A DNA stretch of 64,000 nucleotides from CBDDFN01 sp965227065 (GTDB lineage Bacteria; Pseudomonadota; Alphaproteobacteria; SPJN01), in NCBI GenBank assembly GCA_965227065.1, contig CBDDFN010000013.1, positions 1 through 64,000 on the forward strand. The letters run 5' to 3'. Of the stretch, positions 8,713 through 18,511 are shown one piece after another. The stretch's first letter is position 1; each line of letters begins with the position of its first letter. Position numbers and translations under genes: made by a program. The notes under the pieces were generated by a model, which had not been told where the DNA came from, made no database searches, and saw only the letters and a list, made by a program, of their open reading frames with translations.

Positions 8713-9901
8713 ATGAGCAGCGCGCAGGCCCACAAAACTGCGGATGAGCCGATCAAACTGGTTCAGGTTTTTCGAGGATCTGACCGACCATCAAAAGATG
8801 GCGATCCGGTCGATCCCGGCCCATGATCAGGCCGAATTTTTCCAGGATTGAAGAGACGCGGCCCGCGTCGATCTTTCTGGATACCGCCCGGTTTGACGCC
8901 GAACAGGCCAACATTTTCCGCAAGCTTGCCGTGCCGGTGACCCTGTCGGCGCTTTTGCGCCCCGGCTCGGTCATGGGCCATGACGATCATGGCCTGCCGC
9001 TGGTCTTTGCGCGTGACAAGCAAGGGGTGGTGCGGTGTTTCCTCAATGCCTGTATGCACAAGGGCTCGAAACTTGTGGAAACCTGCGAGGCGCAAAAGGC
9101 GGGCAAGATGACCTGTCCCTATCACGCCTGGACCTTCGGGCTTGATGGCACACTGATCGCGGTGCCGCGCGAGGAAACCTTTGACAATCTCGACAAGGCG
9201 TCCCGGCATCTGAAAGAGCTTCCGGTGCGCGAGGAAGGCGGCATTGTCTGGGTCATGCTCGACAAGAATGCGGCGCCTGATTTTTTCTAGCGTGGATCAG
9301 CAGACCTCTGCCGATCTTGAAGCGTTTCAATCTTGATCGCCAGCATGTTTATGGCCGCGAGCGGTTTGAGCTTAACGCCAATTGGAAGCTGGTGCTGGAA
9401 CCGTTTTTGGAGGGCTATCACGTCCAGCGGCTGCACGCCCGGTCCGTCGGACCGATGTTTGCCGATGTGCCGACCGTCACCCATCAGATGGGCCGCAATC
9501 TCAAACAGACATCGGGCAAGATGAATTTCACCCCCGACTGTCTCGATATTCCCGGCGAGAACATCCACAAATCGGTGACCCATGCCTATCAGCTGTTCCC
9601 CAATTGTGTGGTGATCACCAGCCCCTATTACATATCGGTGATGTTTATCGTGCCGCAATCGGCAGACAAGACCGTAGTCGATTACATCATGCTGACCCGC
9701 GCCGAAGCCGACAATGACAAGGCCAAGGAACTGTATGAGAAAAGCTACCGAATGGTGCTGGGCGTGTTTGGCGGGGAAGATTTCCGCGCTGCAGAGTTGA
9801 GCCATGCGGGTCTGTCGACCGGCGCACTCGACACAGTCGTTTACAGCGGATTGGAATCCACCATTCCGCTTTACTACAGAACACTTGAAAGCCTGCTTTA
9901 A
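8713..9901 (+). pseudogene. Rieske-type oxygenase alpha subunit, frameshifted (probable sequencing insertions)
   Basis: An oxygenase large subunit of the Rieske non-heme iron family. The Rieske centre is present (CMH in FLNACMHKGSK and CPYHAW, 18 residues between CMH and the second Cys), and so is the mononuclear iron site (NWKLVLEPFLEGYHVQRLH, with the H-x4-H pair). Four +1 shifts break the frame: near GG/T5 at 8766-8772, TT 8848-8849, T6 9281-9286 and T3C at 9325-9328. Removing four bases gives an intact 394 aa. It looks like the broad carnitine/choline-monooxygenase-like class rather than KshA. A ferredoxin partner is not adjacent; the nearest is at 35.3 kb. It sits directly under a TetR-type operator. 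Confidence 0.85.
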
Positions 9902-9924
9902 GACAGGTCTGGTTTGGGGGCACC

Positions 9925-11424
9925 ATGCAAACCGTTTCCGATGCGCTCCGCTGGTGGGCGCATATCACACCTGATGTGCTGGCCTTGTCGATTGACGGTG
10001 ATGCGATCAGCTATCGCGCGCTTTATGACTGGTCGGGCAAGATCGCAGCGCGTCTCTTGGCGATGGGGCCTTGTGCCGGGGGACCGGGTGTCGATTGCCG
10101 CGGCCAATTCCGCTAATTATTGCGCGCTGATTGCCGGGATTATCCGGGCGGGCGGCACGGTTGCGCCGCTCAATATGCGTTACACAAAAACCGAAGTGGC
10201 CGAACTGGTGGAGGATCAAACCCCCCGCTTTGCCTTTGCCGATGAGGCGCGGCTTGGCCTGTTTGAGGGGCTTGAGCCTGAGCTGCTTGATCTTGGCGTG
10301 GTGCGCGACTGGCGCGATGACGGCCTGGCTGACCCCAGGGTGGCTCATGATCCTGATCAGGCGGTGGTAATCATCGCCACCTCAGGGTCAACCGCCAAGC
10401 CCAAGGGTGTGATGCTCACCCATCGCAGCATGACCAGTTATGCCGCCGCCTGGGCGGTGGAGGAACCTCATTGCGCAAAGGGTGCGCGCATTATCGTTCC
10501 CGCACCCTTGTCGACCTCGGCGGGGTTTGTGCAGCTGATCCATTATACGGTTCTGGGCTGTTCACTCCATTTCGTTTCGGCCTTTGATCCCGATGCCTTC
10601 CTGGACTTGATCGTCACCAAGCGCATCACTGGCTTTGGCGGTGTACCGTTGTTCTTTGAGCGCATCGCGCAGACATCAGGCTTTGCCCGCGCGGACTTAA
10701 GCTCGGTCACCATGGCCACAACCGGCGGGGGCGGCGGTTGCCGCGTGCGTTGCAGGATGTTTGGGGGGAGCGCGGCGTGGTGCTGCGCCAGATCTATGGC
10801 CAGACCGAAGCGGGGGGCAATGCCACCATCATGCCCGAGGCATTGGCCGGTGAGTTTCCCGAAAAATGCGGCCGTGGCGGCGTCTTCACAGAGCTTGCCA
10901 TTGCCGGTGAGGATGGCGCCCATCTGCCCGCCGGAGAACTGGGTGAAATCGTGCTGCGCGGCCCCGGCATCATGAAAGGCTATTGGAACAATCCCGAAGA
11001 AACGGCGCGGGCGCTCAAACAAGGCTGGCTTCACACCGGGGACCTCGGCACGCTTGATGAGCGGGGCTTGCTGCAATTTGTCGATCGCAAGAAGGACATC
11101 ATCATTTCAGGTGGCCTCAATATTTCAGCCGCCGAAGTCGAACGCGCGGTGGCGGGCTTTGAGGGTGTTGCCGAGGTGATGGTGATCGCCGCCAAGGATG
11201 CCAAATTCGGTGAAACGCCGATGGCGGTGATCCATGCGACAACCGACATTGATGTCGCTGCGCTGATTGCCCATTGCAATGACAGGCTTGCCGATTTCAA
11301 GGTTCCGCGCTATGTCGCCATAGAGGCTGGGCCCTTGCCGCGCACCGCGACCGGCAAGCTTGCCAAGCCCGTGATGCGTGACAAATACAGGAATGCTGCG
11401 GAGTGCCTGCCCAAAATCAGATAG
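9925..11424 (+). pseudogene. Acyl-CoA ligase (AMP-binding), frameshifted (probable sequencing insertions)
   Basis: An ANL-superfamily acid:CoA ligase. The N-terminus MQTVSDALRWWAHITPDVLA is followed by P-loop-like TSGSTAKPKGVMLTH, IYGQTEAGG (A5) and HTGDLGTLDERGLLQFVDRK, then the C-terminal lid with PRTATGKLAK. The frame breaks at 10065-10070 (GGGGCC) and twice within 10727-10737 (G5 and GG), all +1. Removing three bases gives 498 aa, which is normal. The stop at 11422-11424 overlaps the GTG start of the kinase-like gene by about 20 bases, indicating one transcript. It probably activates a carboxylate made by the upstream oxygenases, but the substrate is unknown. Confidence 0.85.
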
Positions 11425-12489
11425 ATCATGAGACCTTTCCGGTCCCCACCACGGTGGAGGGCATTACGGCGGCATGGCTGACGCATGCCTTGTCGCGCGC
11501 CTATCCCGGAACGGTTGTCACCCATGTCACGCAAGGGGCAATCGTCAGCGGCGGCGCCACCAAAGTGCGGCTGCTGCTGGAGTATAATTGGGCTGGCCAC
11601 CGCCACCGCTTGCCGCCCAGCCTTTGGTTCAAGGGCGGGCTGGAAGCGCATAGCCAGACCGCTCCAGTGATTGAAGGCAATGCCAGCGAGGTGGGGTTCT
11701 ATACCGAGCTTGCCCCCGCGCTCAGCCTTGATGCGCCGCAGGTTCTTGTCGCCTTTCGCGATCCGGTGAGCGGCGCGTCAGCCATGCTGATGGAAGATTT
11801 GCTGGCGCGCAATGTCCAGTTTGGCCATGCCACACGGCCCTTGTCGCCTGATCCAGCTCGCCCATGTGCTTGACCAGCTGGCGGGGCTTCACCGCACCTT
11901 TTGGGAGCGGGATGTCAGTGTTTTCTCCTTTCTTAGTCCCGGCGGCTCTCTGGTTTCGGGGGGAATTCTTGATGCCATGTATGAAGATGAGAACTGGGAC
12001 TGGTGCCGGTGGCGCAATCGCGGCGCGGGCCTTGTCGGCCTGTTTTGATGACAAAGAAGAGCTTGCCCGCCGCGTGATGACGCTGATGCTGCATGATGCT
12101 GAACATGCCAACACCATCGTGCATGGCGATCCCCATCCTGGGAACCTGTATTTCGCCCCCGGCCGCGGGCCTGCCTTGCTTGACTGGCAAACCGTGATGC
12201 ATGGCTATTGGGCGCATGATGTCGCCTATGCGCTGATGACGGGGCCTGTCGGTCAAGGACCGGCGGGGCATGTGAACGCGAGCTGGTTGACTATTATATC
12301 ACCGCGCTCGCCGCGTCGGGCATCAAGCTTGAGCGCGCCGGTGCCTTTGATGATGTGACGCGGCACTATCTGTTTGGTGTCGGCTGGGCCTTATGCCGTC
12401 CCGAATGGCACGCCGATGATGTCAGTGATGCTTTTGCTGAACGCACATTGGCGGCCATCCGCGATCACAACAGCTACAATTGCTGGTAG
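11403..12489 (+). pseudogene. APH-fold phosphotransferase, frameshifted (probable sequencing insertions)
   Basis: A protein-kinase-like phosphotransferase of the aminoglycoside/choline/ecdysteroid-kinase type. The catalytic loop IVHGDPHPGNLYF and the metal-binding DWQ motif are intact. The frame breaks at about 11847-11848 (CC), 12027-12029 (GGG), 12248 (G) and 12265-12268 (GGGG), all +1. Removing four bases gives 360 aa, ending in RDHNSYNCW. Such genes often sit among acyl-CoA dehydrogenases and CoA ligases in actinobacterial and proteobacterial lipid or steroid loci, where their substrate is unknown. The start is taken as GTG 11403, inside the ligase end. It converges with the GMC gene, leaving one base between the stops. 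Confidence 0.8.
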
Positions 12490-12490
12490 A

Positions 12491-14111
12491 CTAGCCGCGC
12501 ATGATAATGTCGGCGGCGCGCCAGGCCATGGCCATGGTCGGACCATTGGTGTTGCCCGACGGGATCATCGGCATGATTGAGGTGTCCATCACCCGCAAAC
12601 CGTCCACCCCGCGTACTTTGAGCGTGGGATCAACCACCGATGTGGCGGGGTCTTGGCCCATGCGGCAACTGCCGACGGCGTGATAGCCGCACGTGCCGAA
12701 CCGGTCATAGGCTTCAATGATCTTGTCGTCGGTGTCGAAATCCGGGCCGGGCATGGTTTCTGTTTCAATCAGCTCTTTCAAGGGCGATTGCTGGGCCAGC
12801 CGCCGCGCCATCTTGACCGCGCCGATCATGGTTTTGCGGTCTTGGTCAGAGCTGCGGTAGCCCGCGCGCAATTCCGGCGCAGCCTCGGCATCAGATGATG
12901 TGATGTGAATACTGCCCTGCGAGGCCGGGCGCAATGGATAGGTGGTGACATGCATGCCGGGGATGCGTTCAACATCTTCGCGGTTCTTTTCAAAGTCGAA
13001 ACTGAACGGGGCCAGCAGGAATTGCGCGTCGGGACGGTTAAGGCCCGGCTCGGTTTTTAAACCAGGCAATCTGTTCATAGGCCGCGGCTGCCATCGGGCC
13101 CGAGCGGGTTAGATAGTATTGCAAAGCCGACTTGATCAGCCGCCAGCCATAATAGCTTTTATTGTGCGAGATATCGGTGTTGAGTTTCCACTGAACGATC
13201 AGGCCACGATGTTCGATCAAATGCTCGCCCACATTGCGGTTGGCATGCACCAGCGCGATGCCCAGCGCGGCAAGCCGTTCGGGGTCGCCAATGCCGGAGC
13301 GTTCAAGAATGCCCGGTGACGCCATGGCGCCGCCTGCGATGATAATTTCGCGTGATGCTGCGATGGTCAGGGGCGCGCCATTTTTTCGGGCGGCGACGCT
13401 GCGGGCCCGCTTGTCCTCAAACACCACCTTGTCCACCGTCACGCCTGTCATCACGGTTAGATTGGGGCGGTTGCGGATGGGGTGAATAAAGGCGGTGGCC
13501 GCCGACACCCTCCGCCCCTTGTGAATGGTGCGCGGGGCATAGCCAATGCCTTCAATATCATTGGGCGCATTGACGTCGGGCTTGTGGGTCCAGCCCAGGG
13601 CCTGACCGGCCTCAAACATTGCCTCGGTCAGCCGGTCTTTCAGGGTCGGCAAGGTGATGTTGAGCGGGCCGTGATCCCCACGGGTTTCATCACTGCCAAG
13701 TTCATGGCTTTCCATGTCCTTGTAAGCCTGGCCGATCTTGTCCCATGCCCAGTCGGGGCTGGTAATTTCGGCAATCGCGTCATAGTCGGCGGGCTGGCCG
13801 CGCACATACATCATGCCGTTGGTGGAGCTTGAGCCGCCCAGAACCCGGCCGCGCACCCACATCTCCGATGTGTTGGCATTGGCCTCTTCGGGAACCGACG
13901 CATAGGCCCACAAATGATTGGGATCAGCCATCACCTTGGCGAGCCCCTTGGGCATATGGATGAAGGGGTGTTTGTCCTCGGGCCCTGCTTCGAGCAGTAC
14001 AACGCGAACCGCCGGGTCCGCCGAAAGGCGGTAGGCAAGCACACAGCCCGCCGCGCCGGCGCCGATGATCACATAATCATAGGATGATGATGCGGTTTGA
14101 TCGTGGTTCAT
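12491..14111 (-). pseudogene. GMC-family FAD oxidoreductase, one frameshift (probable sequencing insertion)
   Basis: A choline-dehydrogenase-like GMC flavoprotein that oxidises alcohols. The ADP-binding fold IIGAGAAGCVLAYRLSAD is at residues 15-32, the GMC signature RGRVLGGSSSTNGMMYVRG follows, and the catalytic His lies in HAVGSCRMG. One +1 shift at T5 13054-13058 (A5 on the coding strand, between IAWFK and TEPGLNRPD) splits it into two frames. Without it the protein has 539 aa, typical for the family. It is transcribed divergently from the P450 gene, with operator 4 lying 17 bases upstream of its start. Confidence 0.88.
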
Positions 14112-14128
14112 TCACCCCTCCCTGTTTT

Positions 14129-14145
14129 ATCTATGTGTCATAGAT
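14129..14145. promoter_or_regulatory. TetR-type operator 4
   Basis: ATCTATGTGTCATAGAT has perfect 7-base inverted arms (ATCTATG/CATAGAT) and extends to TATCTATG...CATAGATA. It lies in the promoter of the GMC gene, where a minus-strand TTGATT and TATGAC pair with 17-base spacing would be covered by it. Confidence 0.75.
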
Positions 14146-14204
14146 ATAACGATCCGGGCAATCAAATCCACCAAAATCGGTGATCCACAAAGGGTTGCGC
14201 AGGA

Positions 14205-14233
14205 TTGACAGCGACCATCGCCGCGTGTATCTA
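14205..14233 (+). promoter_or_regulatory. Candidate promoter of the P450 operon
   Basis: The -35 TTGACA at 14205-14210 is followed after exactly 17 bases by TATCTA at 14228-14233. The -10 overlaps the left arm of operator 5, so bound repressor would block RNA polymerase. Confidence 0.6.
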
Positions 14234-14245
14234 ATGACATTAGAT
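14229..14245. promoter_or_regulatory. TetR-type operator 5 (perfect palindrome)
   Basis: ATCTAATGACATTAGAT is a perfect 8-1-8 palindrome, extended to TATCTAATGACATTAGATA (9-1-9). It is the best copy of the set and ends 25 bases before the P450 start. Confidence 0.8.
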
Positions 14246-14270
14246 AAAAAGTCTATCTGGGAGACGGGTG

Positions 14271-15479
14271 ATGGGACAAGAAATTCTGCACAAAAATGTT
14301 CCCGACCATGTGCCGGCCGAACGGGTCTATGAATTCGACATTTACAATGATCCGCGCCTTGGGGGGGAAGGGCATGCCGACTATGCCTTCTTGCACGCCG
14401 AAGCACCGGACATTTTCTACACCCCCCACAATGGCGGCCATTGGGTTTTGACGCGCTTTGAACATTGTTTTGAGGCGGTGCGCGATTATGAGCATTTCTC
14501 GGTGCGCGAGATGCAAATTCCGCGTGTGCCGAACCCGCCGGTGTTCATTCCCCTCAGCCTTGATCCGCCTGCCAACATTCCCTATCGCAAGGCGCTGACA
14601 CCGATCTTTGCGCCCAAGAATGTGGCGCGCATGGAACCAAGGGTGCGGGAGTTTGCGATTGAGATCATCGAACCCTTGATGGCCAAAGGCGGCTGCGAGT
14701 TCGTCTCTGATGTGTCATCACGTTTCCCTGTTTCGGTGTTCATGGAGTTGATGGGGCTTCCGCTTGATCAGCTGCGCGCCTTCCGCGACATCGCCGACAG
14801 CTATTTCAATGCGCGCACGGGCGAAGAAAATGAAGCCGCGGTGGGTCGCATCATCGGCATATTCATGGAACTGATCGCGCTGCGCCAGGCTGAACCGCAA
14901 GATGATCTGATCTCCAAAATTCTCGAATTCGATATTGGGGATCGCAAGATCGCCCAGGAAGAAGTTCTGTCGATCTGCCTGATCCTGTTTCTGGGCGGCA
15001 TGGATACGGTGACCAATGTCAGCTCTTACGCCTTCCGTCTGCTGGCCCGCCGGCCTGACCTGCAAAAGCGGCTGGCCGAAGACAGCGACGCCATTCCCGC
15101 CTTTATCGAAGAGGCGTTGCGCAGTTTCGGGGTGATCAACAACCCCCGCATCGTGACACAGGATTGCGAGCGCTTCGGCATCGACTTCAAAAAAGATGAG
15201 ATGATCATCTGCCTGATGCCGCTGGCCGGGCGCGATGCCCGCAAGCATGACAAGCCCCATGACTTCGACATGGACCGGGAAAGCTCTGAGCATATGATTT
15301 TCTCGTCCGGTCCCCATTTGTGTTTGGGCCAGTATCTCGCCAAGCTCGAGATCCGCATTCTGATTGAGGAATGGCTCAATCGAATTCCTTTGATCAACGA
15401 GGTTCCCGGCACCACCTACACCAACCGGTTCGGTATGGTCATGGCGCTGGAAAGCCTGCCGCTCAGCTGGAACACATAA
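14271..15479 (+). CDS. Cytochrome P450
   Basis: A soluble bacterial P450 of 402 aa. The heme-binding loop FSSGPHLCLGQYLAKLEIR places the thiolate ligand at Cys351, and the I-helix contains FLGGMDTVTN (the usual acid-alcohol pair is D-T). I chose ATG 14271 because GGGAG at 14259-14263 has good spacing; GTG 14268 is too close. It leads an operon with DUF35, a thiolase-like protein and aldehyde dehydrogenase (gaps of 21 bases, overlap, 12 bases). Repression through operator 5 is likely. No redox partner is adjacent; the P450-type ferredoxin at 35251-35577 is a candidate. The substrate is probably a hydrophobic carbon skeleton. Confidence 0.93.
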   Translation: MGQEILHKNVPDHVPAERVYEFDIYNDPRLGGEGHADYAFLHAEAPDIFYTPHNGGHWVLTRFEHCFEAVRDYEHFSVREMQIPRVPNPPVFIPLSLDPPANIPYRKALTPIFAPKNVARMEPRVREFAIEIIEPLMAKGGCEFVSDVSSRFPVSVFMELMGLPLDQLRAFRDIADSYFNARTGEENEAAVGRIIGIFMELIALRQAEPQDDLISKILEFDIGDRKIAQEEVLSICLILFLGGMDTVTNVSSYAFRLLARRPDLQKRLAEDSDAIPAFIEEALRSFGVINNPRIVTQDCERFGIDFKKDEMIICLMPLAGRDARKHDKPHDFDMDRESSEHMIFSSGPHLCLGQYLAKLEIRILIEEWLNRIPLINEVPGTTYTNRFGMVMALESLPLSWNT

Positions 15480-15500
15480 GTCAGCTTGGGGAATTTGGGG

Positions 15501-15914
15501 ATGGATGTTGAGACGCTGACCACAGGCGCCGATGGCCCTTATTGGCAAGGGCTCGCCCAGGGTGAATTGCGCCTGCCGCGTTGCGCAAACTGCGGGGCAT
15601 GGCACTGGCCGGCGGTCTTTCGGTGCGCATCGTGCGGCGGCTGGGAGATGGAGTGGCCGGTGATTGAGCCGCGCGGCACCGTCTATAGCTGGACCCGGAC
15701 ATGGCATGAATTTCCCGGGCTGGAAGGGCTGGCGCCGCCTTTCATCAGCGCTACGGTGGAAATTGCGAATGCGGGTGGCCTGCGGTTGATGGGCTTGTTC
15801 ACCGATGCTGATATTTCCATCGGTCTGCCGGTGTCGGGCGTGTTTGCCACGACGCGCTGCTTTGAGGCCGACATTCCCGCCCTGCATTGGTCATCGGCAG
15901 GGGGACGCGTATGA
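15501..15914 (+). CDS. DUF35/OB-fold Zn-ribbon protein (thiolase/aldolase partner)
   Basis: A 137-aa protein with an N-terminal rubredoxin-like zinc ribbon (Cys28, Cys31, Cys42, Cys45 in RCANC and RCASC) and a C-terminal OB-fold (RGTVYSWTRTWHEF...). DUF35 proteins form complexes with thiolase-fold partners, including the Ltp2 aldolase of steroid side-chain breakdown. I use ATG 15501; a TTG at 15486 is in frame but less likely. The stop overlaps the next start as ATGA (15911-15914), so the two are almost certainly made as a pair. The protein alone should not be catalytic; it probably shapes the acyl-CoA channel of the partner. Confidence 0.85.
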   Translation: MDVETLTTGADGPYWQGLAQGELRLPRCANCGAWHWPAVFRCASCGGWEMEWPVIEPRGTVYSWTRTWHEFPGLEGLAPPFISATVEIANAGGLRLMGLFTDADISIGLPVSGVFATTRCFEADIPALHWSSAGGRV

Positions 15915-17065
15915 AGGGCATAGCATCGATTGCCGGGGTTGGCCTGGTTCAGTTCAGACGGGGACAAGCCCCGTTGCCCGAACCCGGGCTTCTGGTTCAG
16001 GCGATTATTCAGGCCTGTGACGAAGCGGGGTTTGACCCCGCGCTGATTGACGGCTTTGCAACCTATGGCGATGACAAAAATGAACCTGTCCGCCTGATGT
16101 CTGATCTTGGAACCCGGGAATTGCGCTGGGCGAGTCAGGTGTTTGGCGGTGGCGGTGGCGGTATTATGGGGGCGTTCGGCCAGGCGGTTGGCGCGATCGC
16201 CACGGGCCAGGCCCGCGCGGTGATCGTCTATCGCGCGCTGGCGCAAAATCACAGCGGACGGTTGTCGGCTGCGGTGATGGCCCATCATCTCACCGGGCAT
16301 CTGATGGGGGCGGGTCTTGTCACCCCGGTGCAGGTGTGTGCGCTGCGCGCCCAGCGGATGATTGAAAAAGGCGGTGTGCCGCACGCGGCCATCAAAGCCT
16401 TTGTGGCGGCCAATGCCTATCATGCCGAACGCAACCCTGATGCCATGGCCTATCAAACCCCGTTTGATGAACAGGCCTATGATGAGGCGCGCTGGATCAG
16501 CGAGCCGTTCCGCCTGCTTGATTGCAGCCGGGAAAATGACGGCGCGGGAGCACTGCTGGTGGTGGCCGCTGATCAGGCACGTGATTTGCAGCAAAAGCCG
16601 GTTCACATTGTGGCGGTGGCGCAAGGGGCCGATCAGGGCTGGGGCGATCTGCTCGACAATGACGCCGATGATCAATATATGACCGCGGGTTTCCAGTCGG
16701 TGGCGCGCAATCTGTGGTCGATGAGCGGGCTGTCCCCGGCTGATATCGATGTCGCCCAGATCTATGAAAATTTTTCCGCCCAAGGCGTCGCCTCGCTGAT
16801 CGATCATGGCTTTTGTTCGGTTGAAGAAGCGGCCGACTTTATCCGCACCGAAAATCTGATTGCCCCTTCGGGCCGCCTTCCGGTCAATACGGCGGGCGGC
16901 AATATGGGGCAGGGTTTTATTCACGGGATCGGAATTCCGATTGAAGGGGTGCGCCAGTTGCGCGGACAATCCGTCAATCCGGTTGCTGGTGCCAAGACCT
17001 GTCTGGTGGCGGGCGGGCCCGGTGCGCCGCTTGTCAGCTCTGCAATTTTTTCCAATACGCTTTAA
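15911..17065 (+). CDS. Thiolase-fold protein lacking the nucleophilic Cys (Ltp2-like aldolase candidate)
   Basis: A 384-aa thiolase/lipid-transfer-protein homologue. Where true thiolases carry the nucleophilic Cys in the first half, this protein has VFGGGGGGIMGAF (about residues 76-88) with no Cys. The C-terminal half keeps NTAGGNMGQGFIHGIGI and ends with a GGPGAPLVSSA motif. Tyr285 lies in AQIYENFSAQG, the position where Ltp2-type aldolases use a tyrosine. Together with the overlapping DUF35 gene this suggests a retro-aldolase releasing a short acyl-CoA rather than a thiolase. I start at ATG 15911 (ATGA overlap), not at the upstream in-frame ATG 15887. The aldolase call is inference from the missing Cys and the partner. 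Confidence 0.82.
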   Translation: MKGIASIAGVGLVQFRRGQAPLPEPGLLVQAIIQACDEAGFDPALIDGFATYGDDKNEPVRLMSDLGTRELRWASQVFGGGGGGIMGAFGQAVGAIATGQARAVIVYRALAQNHSGRLSAAVMAHHLTGHLMGAGLVTPVQVCALRAQRMIEKGGVPHAAIKAFVAANAYHAERNPDAMAYQTPFDEQAYDEARWISEPFRLLDCSRENDGAGALLVVAADQARDLQQKPVHIVAVAQGADQGWGDLLDNDADDQYMTAGFQSVARNLWSMSGLSPADIDVAQIYENFSAQGVASLIDHGFCSVEEAADFIRTENLIAPSGRLPVNTAGGNMGQGFIHGIGIPIEGVRQLRGQSVNPVAGAKTCLVAGGPGAPLVSSAIFSNTL

Positions 17066-17077
17066 AGGATCTCCGCC

Positions 17078-18511
17078 ATGGATTTTGACCGCGACTACCG
17101 CATACTTATCAATGGTGAGTTGGTTGACGGCGCCGCGACGCTTGATGTTATCAACCCAGCCTCCGGCAAGCCCTTTGCGTCTTGTCCCAAGGCCGGTGCG
17201 TCAGAGCTTGAGGCGGCTATTGCTGCCGCGCAGGCAGCGTTTCCCGGATGGAAAGCCAAATCTGTGGATGAGCGCCGCGCCGCGCTGACGGAGGCGGGAC
17301 AGGCCATCATGGCCCATGCGGATGCTTTTGCGAGCTTGTTCACGAAGGAGCAGGGTCGCCCCACTGAACTCGCCAAGCAGGAAATTATGGGCGCGGGCTA
17401 CTGGTTCCTCGCCACAGCCGGGCTCGATCTGCCGGTTGATGTCACTGAAGATACCGATGAGCGCCGGGTTGAAGTGCATCACGAGCCGCTCGGCGTTGTC
17501 GCCGGGATTGTGCCGTGGAACTTCCCCATTTTGCTCGCCAGCTGGAAAATCGCGCCCGCGCTTTTGACGGGCAACACGATTGTGGTGAAACCCTCACCCT
17601 TCACCCCCTTATGCACCTTGAAGATGGGCGAGCTGCTTGCCGGGTTCTTCCCCAAAGGGGTGCTCAATATCATCACCGGCGGGGATGAGCTGGGGCCGAT
17701 GATGACGGCCCATCGCGGCTTTGCGAAAATCTCCTTCACCGGCTCAACCGCGACCGGCATTAAGGTCATGCAGTCGGCCGCCGCTGACCTGAAACGCATT
17801 ACGCTGGAGCTTGGCGGCAATGACGCCGCCATCGTCATGCCCGACGTCAATCCCGACAAGGTTGTGCCGCAACTCTTCACCGGGGCCTTTTCCAACAGCG
17901 CCCAGATCTGCGTTGCCAACAAGCGCCTTTATGTGCATGAGGAAATCTATGACCAGGTGCGCGATGGCATGATCGAGCTGATCAAGGCCGCCGAACTGGG
18001 CGATGGGTCGGAGCAGGGCACAGAGTTCGGCCCGGTCCAGAACAAGCTGCAATATGACCGGGTGATGGCCTTGATGGCCGATGCCAAGGCCGAAGGTCTG
18101 GCGCTGCATCACGGCAAGCAAGGCCCCAATGAGGACGGCTATTTCGTACCGCTGACGCTGGTCGACAATCCGCCGGAGGATTCGCGCGTGGTGCAGGAAG
18201 AAGCTTTCGGCCCGATCCTGCCGATGATGCGGTTCAGTAATCTGGATGATGTCATCGCCAAGGCCAACGCCACCGAATACGGGTTGGCGGGTGCGGTGTG
18301 GTCGGCCGATCTGGACAAGGCGGTCGAGATTGCGGGCCGCATGGAAACTGGCACGGTGTGGATCAACCAGAACCTGGCCTCGACCCCGCTGACGCCGTTG
18401 GCGGGCCATAAGAAATCAGGGTTCGGCGCCGAGAACGGCATTTATGGCTTGCGAGAGTTCACCCAGCCCAAGGCGGTCTATATTCCCAAATCAGCCGACG
18501 CGGTTCGCTGA
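17078..18511 (+). CDS. NAD(P)-dependent aldehyde dehydrogenase
   Basis: A 477-aa ALDH-superfamily enzyme oxidising an aldehyde to an acid. Catalytic Cys278 is in SAQICVAN and the general base Glu244 in LELGGNDA. The Rossmann nucleotide segment FTGSTATG and the motif PWNFPILLASWKIAPAL are present. The gene starts 12 bases after the thiolase-like gene and is the last in the P450 operon, so it could oxidise the aldehyde or ketone fragment released by the aldolase step. Its 3' end overlaps the convergent TetR gene by 21 bases (18491-18511). Confidence 0.93.
   Translation: MDFDRDYRILINGELVDGAATLDVINPASGKPFASCPKAGASELEAAIAAAQAAFPGWKAKSVDERRAALTEAGQAIMAHADAFASLFTKEQGRPTELAKQEIMGAGYWFLATAGLDLPVDVTEDTDERRVEVHHEPLGVVAGIVPWNFPILLASWKIAPALLTGNTIVVKPSPFTPLCTLKMGELLAGFFPKGVLNIITGGDELGPMMTAHRGFAKISFTGSTATGIKVMQSAAADLKRITLELGGNDAAIVMPDVNPDKVVPQLFTGAFSNSAQICVANKRLYVHEEIYDQVRDGMIELIKAAELGDGSEQGTEFGPVQNKLQYDRVMALMADAKAEGLALHHGKQGPNEDGYFVPLTLVDNPPEDSRVVQEEAFGPILPMMRFSNLDDVIAKANATEYGLAGAVWSADLDKAVEIAGRMETGTVWINQNLASTPLTPLAGHKKSGFGAENGIYGLREFTQPKAVYIPKSADAVR

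Noticed and set aside
7405..14111. A decayed pseudogene cluster
   Set aside because: Fifteen of fifteen breaks are +1 at or beside homopolymers, corrected lengths are normal and motifs are intact, so technical insertion is more likely. I still label the genes as pseudogene because the sequence as given does not encode them.
16131..16170. The six-glycine run in the thiolase-like protein as a sequencing slip
   Set aside because: The reading frame stays correct on both sides and the codons vary (GGC, GGT, GGC...), so it appears genuine.
14718..16969. Two long minus-strand open frames (389 and 428 codons) across the P450, DUF35 and thiolase-like genes
   Set aside because: Antisense to recognised genes; Arg/His/Gln-rich composition typical of shadow frames.
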